From Robiginitomaculum sp. (lineage in GTDB: Bacteria; Pseudomonadota; Alphaproteobacteria; Caulobacterales; Maricaulaceae), in assembly GCA_016765135.1 (NCBI GenBank), contig JAESQN010000002.1, positions 62,001-126,000 of the forward strand: DNA of 64,000 nt. The letters are read 5' to 3'. Made by a program: the position numbers and the translations under genes. The notes beneath the pieces were generated by a model. It searched no databases. It was given only the letters and a program-made list of their open reading frames with translations, and had not been told where the DNA came from. Each line of letters begins with the position of its first letter. Position 1 is the stretch's first letter. This document shows positions 28,157-36,287 of the stretch, piece after piece.

Positions 28157-28316
28157 GACGGTCGCTGTGGGTTTTGTGAGAAACATGTAACCTAGGGGCC
28201 TTAAATTAACCTTGGGGAGCTACCTCTGTCCGGATCGTGGTCCGGTTATGCGGCGCCCACCTGTACTTCAGGTTCACAAGGCTACAACCGGATCCACGGA
28301 TCTATGGTGACCGTCG
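28157..28316 (+). ncRNA. ssrS: 6S RNA
   Basis: About 160 nt directly downstream of zapA. The 5' GACGGTC (28157-28163) pairs with 3' GACCGTC (28309-28315) as terminal stem. Inside, GTGGTCCGGT pairs with ACCGGATCCAC, ACCTGTACTTCAGGTT forms a small hairpin, and GGTTCACAAGGCTAC resembles the conserved GGTTCA-GGGTTAC of E. coli 6S RNA. An asymmetric central bulge that would mimic an open promoter lies between CCTAGGGGCC and the inner stems. 6S RNA binds the housekeeping RNA polymerase in stationary phase. Exact ends are estimated from the stem. Confidence 0.82.
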
Positions 28317-28335
28317 CTTTCAAGTTTTGCAAATT

Positions 28336-28396
28336 TGTAGGGTGAATTAGCAAGCAGCGGAAGGTGGATTACGCCAAGAGGTTAATCCACCCTACG
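28336..28396. repeat. Palindromic repeat family B, copy 2
   Basis: TGTAGGGTGAATTA (28336-28349) pairs with TTAATCCACCCTACG (28382-28396). A second GGTGGATTACG lies in the loop, so the unit is a partial duplication of the copy at 23339. It lies between 6S RNA and the 3' end of the M16 gene and is followed on the plus strand by ATTATTTTTT, so it could terminate the 6S transcript. Confidence 0.75.
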
Positions 28397-28407
28397 ATTA
28401 TTTTTTC

Positions 28408-31278
28408 CTACTCAACAACATTCCCGTCAGCATCCAATTCAACCATTGGATTGCCGAGTGCTTTCAAATCGTCCCAGAGCGCTTTCTTATCACCGACGAC
28501 AACCGTGATCATCTCGCCGTAGTTGAGATGTTTGGCGGCCAGACCGTTAAGCTCGTCCAGAGTGATACTTTGTAAAACATCGTTCTGCTCGGTCACGAAA
28601 TCCGGTTTGAGGTCATAATTGGCGATTTCAGACAAATAACCAAGTTTCTGGCGCGGGGTTTCATAAGCACGAGCGTCGCGTTGCCCTAGAGAGTTTTTCA
28701 TGAAGTTAAGCTCTTTGTCGCTCATACCATCTTTTTGGAAATTACCAATTTCCATGATGAACTGTTGGATGGAATCCACCGTAGTATTGGCGCGCACGGC
28801 TGCTTGGGCCCGGAAAGCACCCCGGTAATCATTACCGTAAAAGAATGACCGCGCCCCGTAGGTATAACCCTTATCTTCACGTAGATTAAGGTTGATACGC
28901 GAGTTAAATGCCCCGCCGAGATTGTAGTTCATAAGTTCAGTGCGGAAAAAATCACCCGTTGCGTCGTAATTTAAATCCCGCTTGCCAATGCGAATTTCAC
29001 TTTGGGCCGCATCCGGTTTATCAATAAAATATAGTGTCCCGGCTTGCAGTTTCGGATAAGGCTTGAGGGTTGGTGCATCCGTATTCGCACCCTCCCAGTC
29101 TCCGAAAATGCCAAGTTTTTTAACAATTTCATCACGTGGCAAATTACTGACCACCTGAATGTCACCGCCAACAGGCCCATAAGTTTGACCGTAAAATGCT
29201 TTAGCATCTGCAACGGTTAACGTGCTAACCGTCGCAATTGTGCCCGCATCAGGTCTGGCGAAGCTGTTGTCCTTACCAAACAAAATTTGCGTGAACACAT
29301 TGGTCGCAGTGGTACCGGCATTTTTCTTGGCGTTTTTCAAGCCCTCAATGCTTTGTTTTTGTAGGCGTTTAAAATCATCTTCAGAGAACTTTGGTTGTGA
29401 AAGCTTCTCTTTGGCGATTTCCAATGTCCGGTCAAGATTGCTGGTCAGGGAGCGGATGTTCAACTGGGCAAAATTATCGCCGGCATTGACGCTGATGGTT
29501 GAACCCAATTTTCGTAATTCATTGGATAGTTCTTCCGCCGTATGAGCATTGGTGGCTTCGCCCAACATCTGTGCCGTGATTGACGCCAGTCCAAGTTTGT
29601 CCAAATTCTCGCGAGTTTGGCCCGCCGGGATGCGCAAGCGTATGGTCGTGGTCGGAACTTCCGAATTGACCGCACCGGTGATTTTAATACCGTTCGCAGT
29701 TGTAGCCGCATATACCTCGGGCACGCGAATAACCGGGTTCGGCCCGGACGACGGAATGACGGAGCGGTCGAAGTCAGACGTACCGGGGCGCAGAGCCAGT
29801 TCATCTTCACCTGATTTTTCCGGGATATTGCGCTCATACATAGACCATGTATCAGGCTTGATAATATCCGCACCCTTGCCTTTGGCGACAATGCTTAAAA
29901 TCACGGCAGGTTTGTCTTTTATATATTTTTCGTAAACCCGCATCACGTCGGCCTTGGTAACGCTTTCATAACGCGCAATGTCCTTACCAATATAATCGGG
30001 ATTACCGCGCACATATTCATAGGCGGCTAATTGGGAGACCTTGCCCGAAACGCTTTCCAGGCCAAACACCTTGCCAGATACTATCCCGGCTTTCACCCGC
30101 TCTATATCGTCATCTTTGGCACCGCCGCGCTCTTCAAACTCGGCCAAAGACGCACGGGCTATTTTCTCAAGGTCAGCCAGAGAATTTCCCGGTGTCGGCA
30201 AAGCCAACATAGTAAATGAACAGTTAAGCTCCGCACAATTGTGCCCTGCACTGGCCTGGACGGCAAGACCCGGCTTAACCAGGTTTTTATACAATATGGA
30301 GGTTTTGCCACTGCCAACAATATCCATCAGCACATCAAGCGGTGCCTCGTCCGCATGGTACGCATGCACGGTCGGCCAGGACATATACATCAGCGGCAAG
30401 GCAATATTATCCTCATAGGAGATATAGCGGTCAGCGTCCAATGTCACGGGCGTATAGACGGGGTCTTTCACTTCGGGGCCGCTCGGGATGCCGCCGAAAT
30501 ATTGCTTGACCCAGTTCAAGGTTTGCTCGGTGTCAAAATCGCCGCCAATGGTCAAAGACGCATTATTGGGGCCGTACCAACGCAGGAAAAACCGCTTGAG
30601 ATCATCAAGATTGGCCCGATCAAGATCCACCATATAGCCAATAACCGGCCATGAATACGGATGACCTTCAGGATAAAGAGCCTGGCTGACTTTTTCCCAC
30701 AGCAAACCATAAGGCCGGTTGTCAACCCGTTGACCGCGCTCGTTTTTGACGGTTTCGCGCTGGTTCTCAAACTTCTCTGACGTCACAGCGTCCAGGAAGA
30801 AACCCATACGGTCAGCCTCCAGCCAGAGCATGCGCTCCAATTGATTATTGGGTACAGTCTCGAAGTAATTGGTTCGGTCGGTACTGGTCGTGCCGTTCAG
30901 CGTACCACCAGATTCGGTGATCAGAGCAAAATGCTGCTCGTCGGCGACATTATCAGAGCCTTGAAACTGCATATGCTCGAAAAAATGCGCAAAGCCGGAT
31001 TTACCTGCCTCCTCACGGCCCGAGCCAACATGGTAGGTCACATCCACATGTACCAGAGGGTCAGAGCGGTCCGGTGCCAGAATAACCGTCAGCCCGTTAT
31101 CCATTTCATATTTAGTGTAAGGAATGCCAATTTCGCCGCTCTTGGCAGACACGGTTTGGACTTTAGTGAACCCCTCAACCATGACCTCTTGCGGGGCTGT
31201 CATATCTGGATTTCCCGCTTTTGGCTCACAAGCCGCTAGCGCCAAAACTGCCGTCGTTATAAATAGAAATTTTCTCAT
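28408..31278 (-). CDS. M16-family zinc metallopeptidase (insulinase/pitrilysin type), predicted lipoprotein
   Basis: 956 residues with lipoprotein signal MRKFLFITTAVLALAAC. The inverted zinc motif HXXEH is HFFEH at 98-102, in the first M16 domain. A second, inactive M16 domain spans roughly 500-930 with a RTELMNYNLGGAFNSRINLNLREDKGYTYG-type segment (shown here in part: NLREDKGYTYG), as in PqqL/YmxG-like two-domain proteins. It probably degrades peptides in the periplasm or at the cell surface. The gene is isolated: family B hairpin at its 3' end and VapBC upstream on the same strand. Confidence 0.93.
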   Translation of the reverse strand: MRKFLFITTAVLALAACEPKAGNPDMTAPQEVMVEGFTKVQTVSAKSGEIGIPYTKYEMDNGLTVILAPDRSDPLVHVDVTYHVGSGREEAGKSGFAHFFEHMQFQGSDNVADEQHFALITESGGTLNGTTSTDRTNYFETVPNNQLERMLWLEADRMGFFLDAVTSEKFENQRETVKNERGQRVDNRPYGLLWEKVSQALYPEGHPYSWPVIGYMVDLDRANLDDLKRFFLRWYGPNNASLTIGGDFDTEQTLNWVKQYFGGIPSGPEVKDPVYTPVTLDADRYISYEDNIALPLMYMSWPTVHAYHADEAPLDVLMDIVGSGKTSILYKNLVKPGLAVQASAGHNCAELNCSFTMLALPTPGNSLADLEKIARASLAEFEERGGAKDDDIERVKAGIVSGKVFGLESVSGKVSQLAAYEYVRGNPDYIGKDIARYESVTKADVMRVYEKYIKDKPAVILSIVAKGKGADIIKPDTWSMYERNIPEKSGEDELALRPGTSDFDRSVIPSSGPNPVIRVPEVYAATTANGIKITGAVNSEVPTTTIRLRIPAGQTRENLDKLGLASITAQMLGEATNAHTAEELSNELRKLGSTISVNAGDNFAQLNIRSLTSNLDRTLEIAKEKLSQPKFSEDDFKRLQKQSIEGLKNAKKNAGTTATNVFTQILFGKDNSFARPDAGTIATVSTLTVADAKAFYGQTYGPVGGDIQVVSNLPRDEIVKKLGIFGDWEGANTDAPTLKPYPKLQAGTLYFIDKPDAAQSEIRIGKRDLNYDATGDFFRTELMNYNLGGAFNSRINLNLREDKGYTYGARSFFYGNDYRGAFRAQAAVRANTTVDSIQQFIMEIGNFQKDGMSDKELNFMKNSLGQRDARAYETPRQKLGYLSEIANYDLKPDFVTEQNDVLQSITLDELNGLAAKHLNYGEMITVVVGDKKALWDDLKALGNPMVELDADGNVVE

Positions 31279-31376
31279 ATTACTTCCCCTAATAACTTCA
31301 TGATTGGTTTATTGATAAACAGTAATGATGTGGACAGGTAAGTAAAGTAAATTTTGTGTAAGATTAGCTTGAACGC

Positions 31377-31790
31377 CTATTTGATCCAATTTTCTAATTC
31401 CAGGCCAGGAACCTTTGAAAAATGTTTGTGGTTATTTGTCACTAGAACGGCATCAAGGCCAAGAGCATGGGCCGCGATCAATGTGTCATTTGGGCCTATG
31501 GGTGAACCTTTGGCAAACAGGGTCGCTTGTAACTCAGCAAAATTGCCTGCAGCTTGCACATCCCAAGGCAGGACATCATGCAAGCGGTCGCAAAAAGCGG
31601 TGATCAAGCCATGTATTTTTTGTGGGTTTCCAGACCGTGTTGCCCCAAGACGCAGTTCTGCATAGGTGATAGCAGATATGCACAAAATGTGTTTGTCAAG
31701 GACGCGAGCTTCCATTGATTTTAAGACTGTGACCGGGCGTTTCTTGATAATATAGCTGCAAATATCGGTATCGAGCATATAAAGTATCAC
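31377..31790 (-). CDS. vapC: VapC-type PIN-domain ribonuclease toxin
   Basis: 137 residues. PIN-domain acidic residues are seen in MLDTDICSYII (first Asp pair), ITYAELRLGA (Glu) and PNDTLIAAHAL (Asp), with a final VTNNHKHFSKVPGL that carries the last acidic/His-rich segment of VapC proteins. VapC toxins cleave tRNA or rRNA. Start is GTG at 31790 (ATG at 31778 is an alternative); the GTG overlaps the antitoxin stop as GTGA, a hallmark of translational coupling. Confidence 0.9.
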   Translation of the reverse strand: MILYMLDTDICSYIIKKRPVTVLKSMEARVLDKHILCISAITYAELRLGATRSGNPQKIHGLITAFCDRLHDVLPWDVQAAGNFAELQATLFAKGSPIGPNDTLIAAHALGLDAVLVTNNHKHFSKVPGLELENWIK

Positions 31791-32017
31791 AAGTCTACTC
31801 GACCCTGATTGAAAATTGGAGGGCGTTCACCCATGAAGTCCTCGTCAATCTTTGGCATATCGATCAAGGATGTCCAGTTTTTGCGCACCGGGCGAATAAC
31901 AAGCGCGTCGCCTTGCTTTTGAACAACGACTTCATCAACGCCAGCAAACTCCAGTGCCTTGGGAATGCGAACAGCTTGACTTTTGCCGTTAACAAATAAT
32001 TTCACAATAACCGACAT
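31787..32017 (-). CDS. vapB: VapB-type AbrB-fold antitoxin
   Basis: 76 residues from the ATG at 32017. The N-terminal swapped-hairpin AbrB/SpoVT domain reads VIVKLFVNGKSQAVRIPKALEF, with LVIRPVRKNW closing it. The C-terminal tail (PKIDEDFMGERPPIFNQGR) would block the VapC active site, as in other VapB proteins. A longer in-frame start at 32050 is less likely. AT-rich DNA just upstream (32037-32083) has repeated GCATA/TATGC words that could be the autoregulatory operator. Confidence 0.88.
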   Translation of the reverse strand: MSVIVKLFVNGKSQAVRIPKALEFAGVDEVVVQKQGDALVIRPVRKNWTSLIDMPKIDEDFMGERPPIFNQGRVDL

Positions 32018-32036
32018 GGCAACATTCTCCATAAAA

Positions 32037-32083
32037 CATATGCAATGCATAGGCTAAACATGTGCATATGTCAAGCATATACA
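32037..32083. promoter_or_regulatory. Candidate vapBC operator region
   Basis: CATATGCAATGCATAG (32037-32052) is near-palindromic, and TGTGCATATG and AGCATATACA follow at 32061-32083. VapBC complexes usually bind such inverted repeats just upstream of vapB. Position fits; the site is not proven. Confidence 0.4.
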
Positions 32084-32088
32084 TAGCC

Positions 32089-32116
32089 GTATTAAAGCGG
32101 TGTTAAAGCGGTATTA
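32089..32116. repeat. Short 11-bp tandem repeat at the 3' end of the M48 gene
   Basis: GTATTAAAGCG (32089-32099), GTGTTAAAGCG (32100-32110) and GTATTA (32111-32116) give about 2.5 units. The last unit supplies the M48 gene's stop codon. Possibly slippage-generated; no function inferred. Confidence 0.6.
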
Positions 32117-33169
32117 CACCCCTGCCCCGCGTCTGCCAAAGGGTCTGCGGGTTCTTGTTTGCTTAGGTTTTGTTGGGGGACGCTTACGCCGTTTGGGGCG
32201 GCTCTCGCTGTCATCTCGCCCACCTGCGAATTTCACCAAAGCCGCTATGCGTTTTTCTATGGGCGGATGGGTGGCGAACCAGTCGGATATGCCGACACGC
32301 GGATTTTCTATGGCCATTTCACGGATATCTGATGGGGCGTCCAGCTTCGCGTTGCCGGATATTTTTTGCAAAGCCCGGATCATGGCGTCCGGGTTTTTGG
32401 TTAGCTCCACAGAACCTGCATCGGCCAAATATTCACGTTTGCGCGACAGGGCAAAACGGATCAACATAGCCAAAGCATATGATATAGCGATAATCGCCAC
32501 GGCAATCAAAACCAAGACGGCGGCATTGCCCTCGCCGCTGCGGCGCGAGCGCGTCGTGCGGCGCATATTGGTGCGAAACATGCCGCGCACCACACCCTGC
32601 CCAAAAAACGAAATGATGCCGACAAAAATCACAGATATGATCAACAAGCGCACATCTTTGTTACGAATATGGGTCAGCTCGTGGGCAATCACCGCCTCCA
32701 ATTCCTCGTCGTCCAGAGCATTCATAAGCCCGCGTGTTAAGGTGATAGTGTAGTTTTTGGTGCGAATACCGCTGGCATAAGCATTCATCACATCAGTCTC
32801 AATAATCTTGAGCCGGGGCGTGACAATGCCGCGCGAAATGCACAAATTTTCCAGCAGTTTATAAGCAAGCGGCTCGTCATTGGCGGACACAGATTTGGCT
32901 TTGGTCGCTCGGTCAATCAGCGCCTGGTGGCCCATAAATGCGACACCGAACCAGGCACCAACCCCGGCTAAAGTCATCGGGATGGCGGTGGGCATTGCGT
33001 CTGCGGCAAAGGCAAAGCCGCCGTAAGTGCTGCGACCCTCCACATACCCGGCCCATAACAAAAGCCCGGCATAAACCAGGCCAAGTATCAACACAGGAAA
33101 CAAAATCAGCAAAACTATGCTCTTGAGATTATTGTTCCATATGTGGGTTTTTAGCCCGTAAGCACCCAT
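32114..33169 (-). CDS. M48-family membrane metallopeptidase (HtpX-like)
   Basis: 351 residues. Two N-terminal membrane helices (about 18-42 and 60-80) precede the active-site HELTH at 163-167; two more helices follow (about 175-195 and 215-235). The third zinc ligand is the Glu of KREYLADAGSVELT. The C-terminal part has WFATHPPIEKRIAAL, the HtpX-like closure, and a basic tail rich in Arg/Lys/Pro. HtpX-type proteases degrade misfolded inner-membrane proteins. It is seven bases after lemA, and LemA-M48 pairs recur in many bacteria, so the two may work together. Confidence 0.93.
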   Translation of the reverse strand: MGAYGLKTHIWNNNLKSIVLLILFPVLILGLVYAGLLLWAGYVEGRSTYGGFAFAADAMPTAIPMTLAGVGAWFGVAFMGHQALIDRATKAKSVSANDEPLAYKLLENLCISRGIVTPRLKIIETDVMNAYASGIRTKNYTITLTRGLMNALDDEELEAVIAHELTHIRNKDVRLLIISVIFVGIISFFGQGVVRGMFRTNMRRTTRSRRSGEGNAAVLVLIAVAIIAISYALAMLIRFALSRKREYLADAGSVELTKNPDAMIRALQKISGNAKLDAPSDIREMAIENPRVGISDWFATHPPIEKRIAALVKFAGGRDDSESRPKRRKRPPTKPKQTRTRRPFGRRGAGV

Positions 33170-33175
33170 TTTGCT

Positions 33176-33739
33176 TTAATCGAAACTAACGTCCGGGGCA
33201 ACTTCCAAAGCTTCGCGTCCCTCCGTGCTTTCAAAGAAATCACGTGGCCCGAAATTAAACGGCCCGGCGATCATGTTGGCCGGAAATTGCTCACGGCCAG
33301 TGTTATATTCCTGGGTGGCATTATTATAGAACCGCCGCGCCGCAGAGATTTTATTTTCCACATCACTAAGCTCGTCTTGCAATTGCAGGAAATTTTCATT
33401 GGCTTTTAAATCCGGGTAGGCTTCGGCCAAAGCAAACAATTTGCCTAACGCCTGTGAGAGTAAACCTTCAGCCTTGACCGTATCGCCAACGCCGCCTGCC
33501 GACACGGCGGCATTGCGGGCCGCGATCACTTCGTTGAGGGTTTCTTTTTCGTGCTTGGCATAGCCCTTGACCACATTGACAATGTTCGGAATTAAGTCCT
33601 GCCGCTGTTTGAGCTGGACTTCAATGTCCGACCAAGCCTGATTACAAGTTTGCCTCAACCCAATGAGCCGATTGTAAATCCCGATGATTAAAAACACCAA
33701 CGCCAAGATAGCGCCAAGTATTACAAGTAACATAGTCAT
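33176..33739 (-). CDS. lemA: LemA family protein
   Basis: 187 residues with one N-terminal transmembrane helix and a long helical bundle: YNRLIGLRQTCNQAWSDIEVQLKQRQDLIPNIVNVVKGYAKHE (given in parts: NQAWSDIEVQLKQRQDLIPN), IAARNAAV, LPDLKANENFLQLQ-like AYPDLKANENFLQLQ, and ARRFYNNATQEYN. The C-terminal FNFGPRDFFE matches the family. LemA proteins are membrane-anchored helical proteins of unknown mechanism, commonly co-transcribed with M48 proteases. First gene of the pair here. Confidence 0.92.
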   Translation of the reverse strand: MTMLLVILGAILALVFLIIGIYNRLIGLRQTCNQAWSDIEVQLKQRQDLIPNIVNVVKGYAKHEKETLNEVIAARNAAVSAGGVGDTVKAEGLLSQALGKLFALAEAYPDLKANENFLQLQDELSDVENKISAARRFYNNATQEYNTGREQFPANMIAGPFNFGPRDFFESTEGREALEVAPDVSFD

Positions 33740-33795
33740 AAAAATCCCCTTTACAGTTCACCATTAACATAATGATTTAATTACAATTTTCAAGC

Positions 33796-36069
33796 CTATA
33801 GGCGTTTATCTTCTGCGAATACCCCAGCGCGGGAAAAACCGCGTGGGGCTATGCGACCGGCCTGGGCCCGTTTGCCTTGGTGGATTTCCCAATCATTGAC
33901 GTTGATACGCCGTCCCGATGCGTCCACAAACGCCAGCCCGTCTTCGACCGTAAATGTTGTGATATCCTTGAGGCCGCCGTCTTTATAGTTTTGCAAGCGC
34001 ACACCTTTACCGCGTCCGAGCACGGGTAGTTCATCAACATTATAGATTAGCAATTTCCGGTTCTCGCCAATGGTAGCAATCTTCTCTCCGGCCACTGCGA
34101 TACAGCGCAAAGCTTCCACCTTGCCCTTGACATTCAGCACCTGCTTACCGCTCCGTTTGGCCGCAATAATATCGGCTTCATTCACGCGGAAACCATATCC
34201 GGCGCTACTGGCCACCAGCAATTCCCGTTCAGGGTCATGAACAAACAGGCCAATGGGCATGTGGTCATCTTCCAAATCGACCATCAAGCGTATGGGTTCG
34301 CCGTTGCCGCGCCCGCCGGGTAATTTATCCGCGCCCAGTGTATAAAATTTGCCGTTACTGGCGAACATGATAATTTGGTCGGTAGTGTGGGCGGGTACGG
34401 CAAAAGCCGGGCCGTCGCCGTCTTTGAACTTGAGGCTGGACAAGTCTTCAACCTTGCCTTTGAGCGCCCGAATCCAGCCCATTTTTGACAGTACAATCGT
34501 CACGGGTTCTTTGGAAATAAAGGCCGTGGACATATCGATTTCAATATCTGGCTCATCGGCAAATGTTGTGCGGCGTTTGCCCAGATCAATTTTAGGGCCA
34601 TAAATATCGCGGATTTCGCGAATTTGCTCGGCGATGCGTGACCACTGTAATTTCTCTGAACCTAGCAATTCTTCGATGTTTCGTTTTTCCTCGGCCAACG
34701 TATCATATTCGGCTTGAATTTCGATTTCCTGAAGCTTGTTCAAGGCACGCAAACGCATGTTTAAAATAGCGTCTGCCTGACGTTCGGTTAGTCTAAACGC
34801 TTTGATCAATTCGTCCTTGGGCTTGTCTTCAAAACGAACAATGCGGATGACTTCGTCAAGATTGAGATAGGCGACTTTAAAGCCCGCTAAAATCTCCATG
34901 CGGTCTTCAATTTTAGCGAGGCGGTGACGCGAACGGCGCCCCAGCACATCGCGCTGGTGGTCGAGAAACGCTTGTATGGTTTCGCGAAGCCCCATAACAC
35001 GCGGCGTACCCGTCGCGTCCAGTACATTCATATTCAGACTGATACGGCTCTCAAGTTGACTGGATTTGAACAAGCTCTCCATCAACATATCCGGGTCGAT
35101 ATTTTTATTTTTTGGCTCCAACACCACACGAATATCTTCGGCGCTTTCGTCGCGCACATCGGCCAGCCACGGGTTTTTCTTGGCGTCAATCAACTCGGCT
35201 AATTTCTCGATCAAACGGGATTTTTGTACCTGATAGGGAATTTCCGTGACGACAATTTGCCACTGCCCGCGTCCTAATTCTTCAATCTCCCAGCGCGAAC
35301 GCACTTTAAAACCACCGCGCCCCGTGGCATAAGCCTCGACAATATTCTCTCGTGGTTCGACGATGATACCGCCCGTAGGCAAGTCCGGCCCCTTAACATG
35401 TTCCAGCAAGGTCTCGATGCGGGCCTTGGGGGCTTTGATCAAATGCAGGGCGGCGGCGCAAATCTCGGCCGCATTGTGGGGCGGGATCGACGTGGCCATG
35501 CCCACGGCAATACCGTGCGAACCATTGGCGAGCAAATTGGGGAAACCTGCGGGCAAGACTACTGGTTCTTGGTCTTCCTCATTATAGGTGGCGCGAAAAT
35601 CTACTGTGTCTTCTTCCAAGCCTTCCAGCAAAGCCTTGCCGGCTGGTGTCATGCGGGCTTCGGTATAACGCATGGCCGCCGCACTATCGCCGTCGATATT
35701 GCCAAAATTGCCCTGCCCGTCCACCAAAGGATAGCGGGCCGAAAATGTTTGCGACAGCTTAACCAGAGCATCATAAATCGACGCATCACCGTGGGGGTGA
35801 TATTGTCCCATAACATCCCCGACAATCCGGGCGCATTTTTTATGGGCGTTTTCGGGGTTCAGCTTGAGCTGGCGCATGGCATAAAGAATGCGCCTATGTA
35901 CGGGCTTTAGCCCGTCGCGCACATCCGGCAATGCCCGCATGGTGATGGTCGCCATGGCATAGGCCAAATAGCGCGACCCCAACGCATCGTCGATATTTTC
36001 CTCAATGATATTACCAGACGCTTTACCATCAGGCGTTTTAGCCCCGTTTTTATCTTTTGTATCGCTCAT
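33796..36069 (-). CDS. parC: DNA topoisomerase IV subunit A
   Basis: 757 residues from the ATG at 36069 (MSDTKDK). The catalytic Tyr is in AAMRYTEARM. DALGSRYLAYAMATITMRALPDVRDGLKPVHRR is the start of the breakage-reunion domain (short form: PDVRDGLKPVHRRILYAM), and GVGMATSIPPHN-type AVGMATSIPPHN follows. The C-terminal part has degenerate beta-pinwheel blades and no canonical GyrA box (QRRGGKG) is seen, which with the length favours ParC over GyrA. With ParE it decatenates daughter chromosomes. It is a separate unit between lemA and the TonB receptor. Confidence 0.94.
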   Translation of the reverse strand: MSDTKDKNGAKTPDGKASGNIIEENIDDALGSRYLAYAMATITMRALPDVRDGLKPVHRRILYAMRQLKLNPENAHKKCARIVGDVMGQYHPHGDASIYDALVKLSQTFSARYPLVDGQGNFGNIDGDSAAAMRYTEARMTPAGKALLEGLEEDTVDFRATYNEEDQEPVVLPAGFPNLLANGSHGIAVGMATSIPPHNAAEICAAALHLIKAPKARIETLLEHVKGPDLPTGGIIVEPRENIVEAYATGRGGFKVRSRWEIEELGRGQWQIVVTEIPYQVQKSRLIEKLAELIDAKKNPWLADVRDESAEDIRVVLEPKNKNIDPDMLMESLFKSSQLESRISLNMNVLDATGTPRVMGLRETIQAFLDHQRDVLGRRSRHRLAKIEDRMEILAGFKVAYLNLDEVIRIVRFEDKPKDELIKAFRLTERQADAILNMRLRALNKLQEIEIQAEYDTLAEEKRNIEELLGSEKLQWSRIAEQIREIRDIYGPKIDLGKRRTTFADEPDIEIDMSTAFISKEPVTIVLSKMGWIRALKGKVEDLSSLKFKDGDGPAFAVPAHTTDQIIMFASNGKFYTLGADKLPGGRGNGEPIRLMVDLEDDHMPIGLFVHDPERELLVASSAGYGFRVNEADIIAAKRSGKQVLNVKGKVEALRCIAVAGEKIATIGENRKLLIYNVDELPVLGRGKGVRLQNYKDGGLKDITTFTVEDGLAFVDASGRRINVNDWEIHQGKRAQAGRIAPRGFSRAGVFAEDKRL

Positions 36070-36287
36070 GAAATTTCCAAATCTTGATTCGCACTTATCA
36101 TACAAAATTTTTAGTAAATGTCCTAATCACCGGATTGAGATTTGTGGGGATTAGTTTGAGCCTTTTCACTTATCTCCAAATTGCGACTAATTCGCACTTG
36201 CGTTTTCAAATGAACCATATATGAGAATAGTTCTTAATAACAAATACGTCTTATATTCATTGCATCCGCCTACAAAACCGAGGAACT

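Noticed and set aside
33796-36069. This gene as gyrA
   Set aside because: No GyrA-box in the C-terminal domain, shorter length, and pinwheel blades look degenerate, which favours parC.
36205-36250. Possible Fur/Irr box before the TonB receptor (GAGAATAGTTCTTAATAAC)
   Set aside because: Only partial symmetry, no good match to either consensus; AT-rich background.
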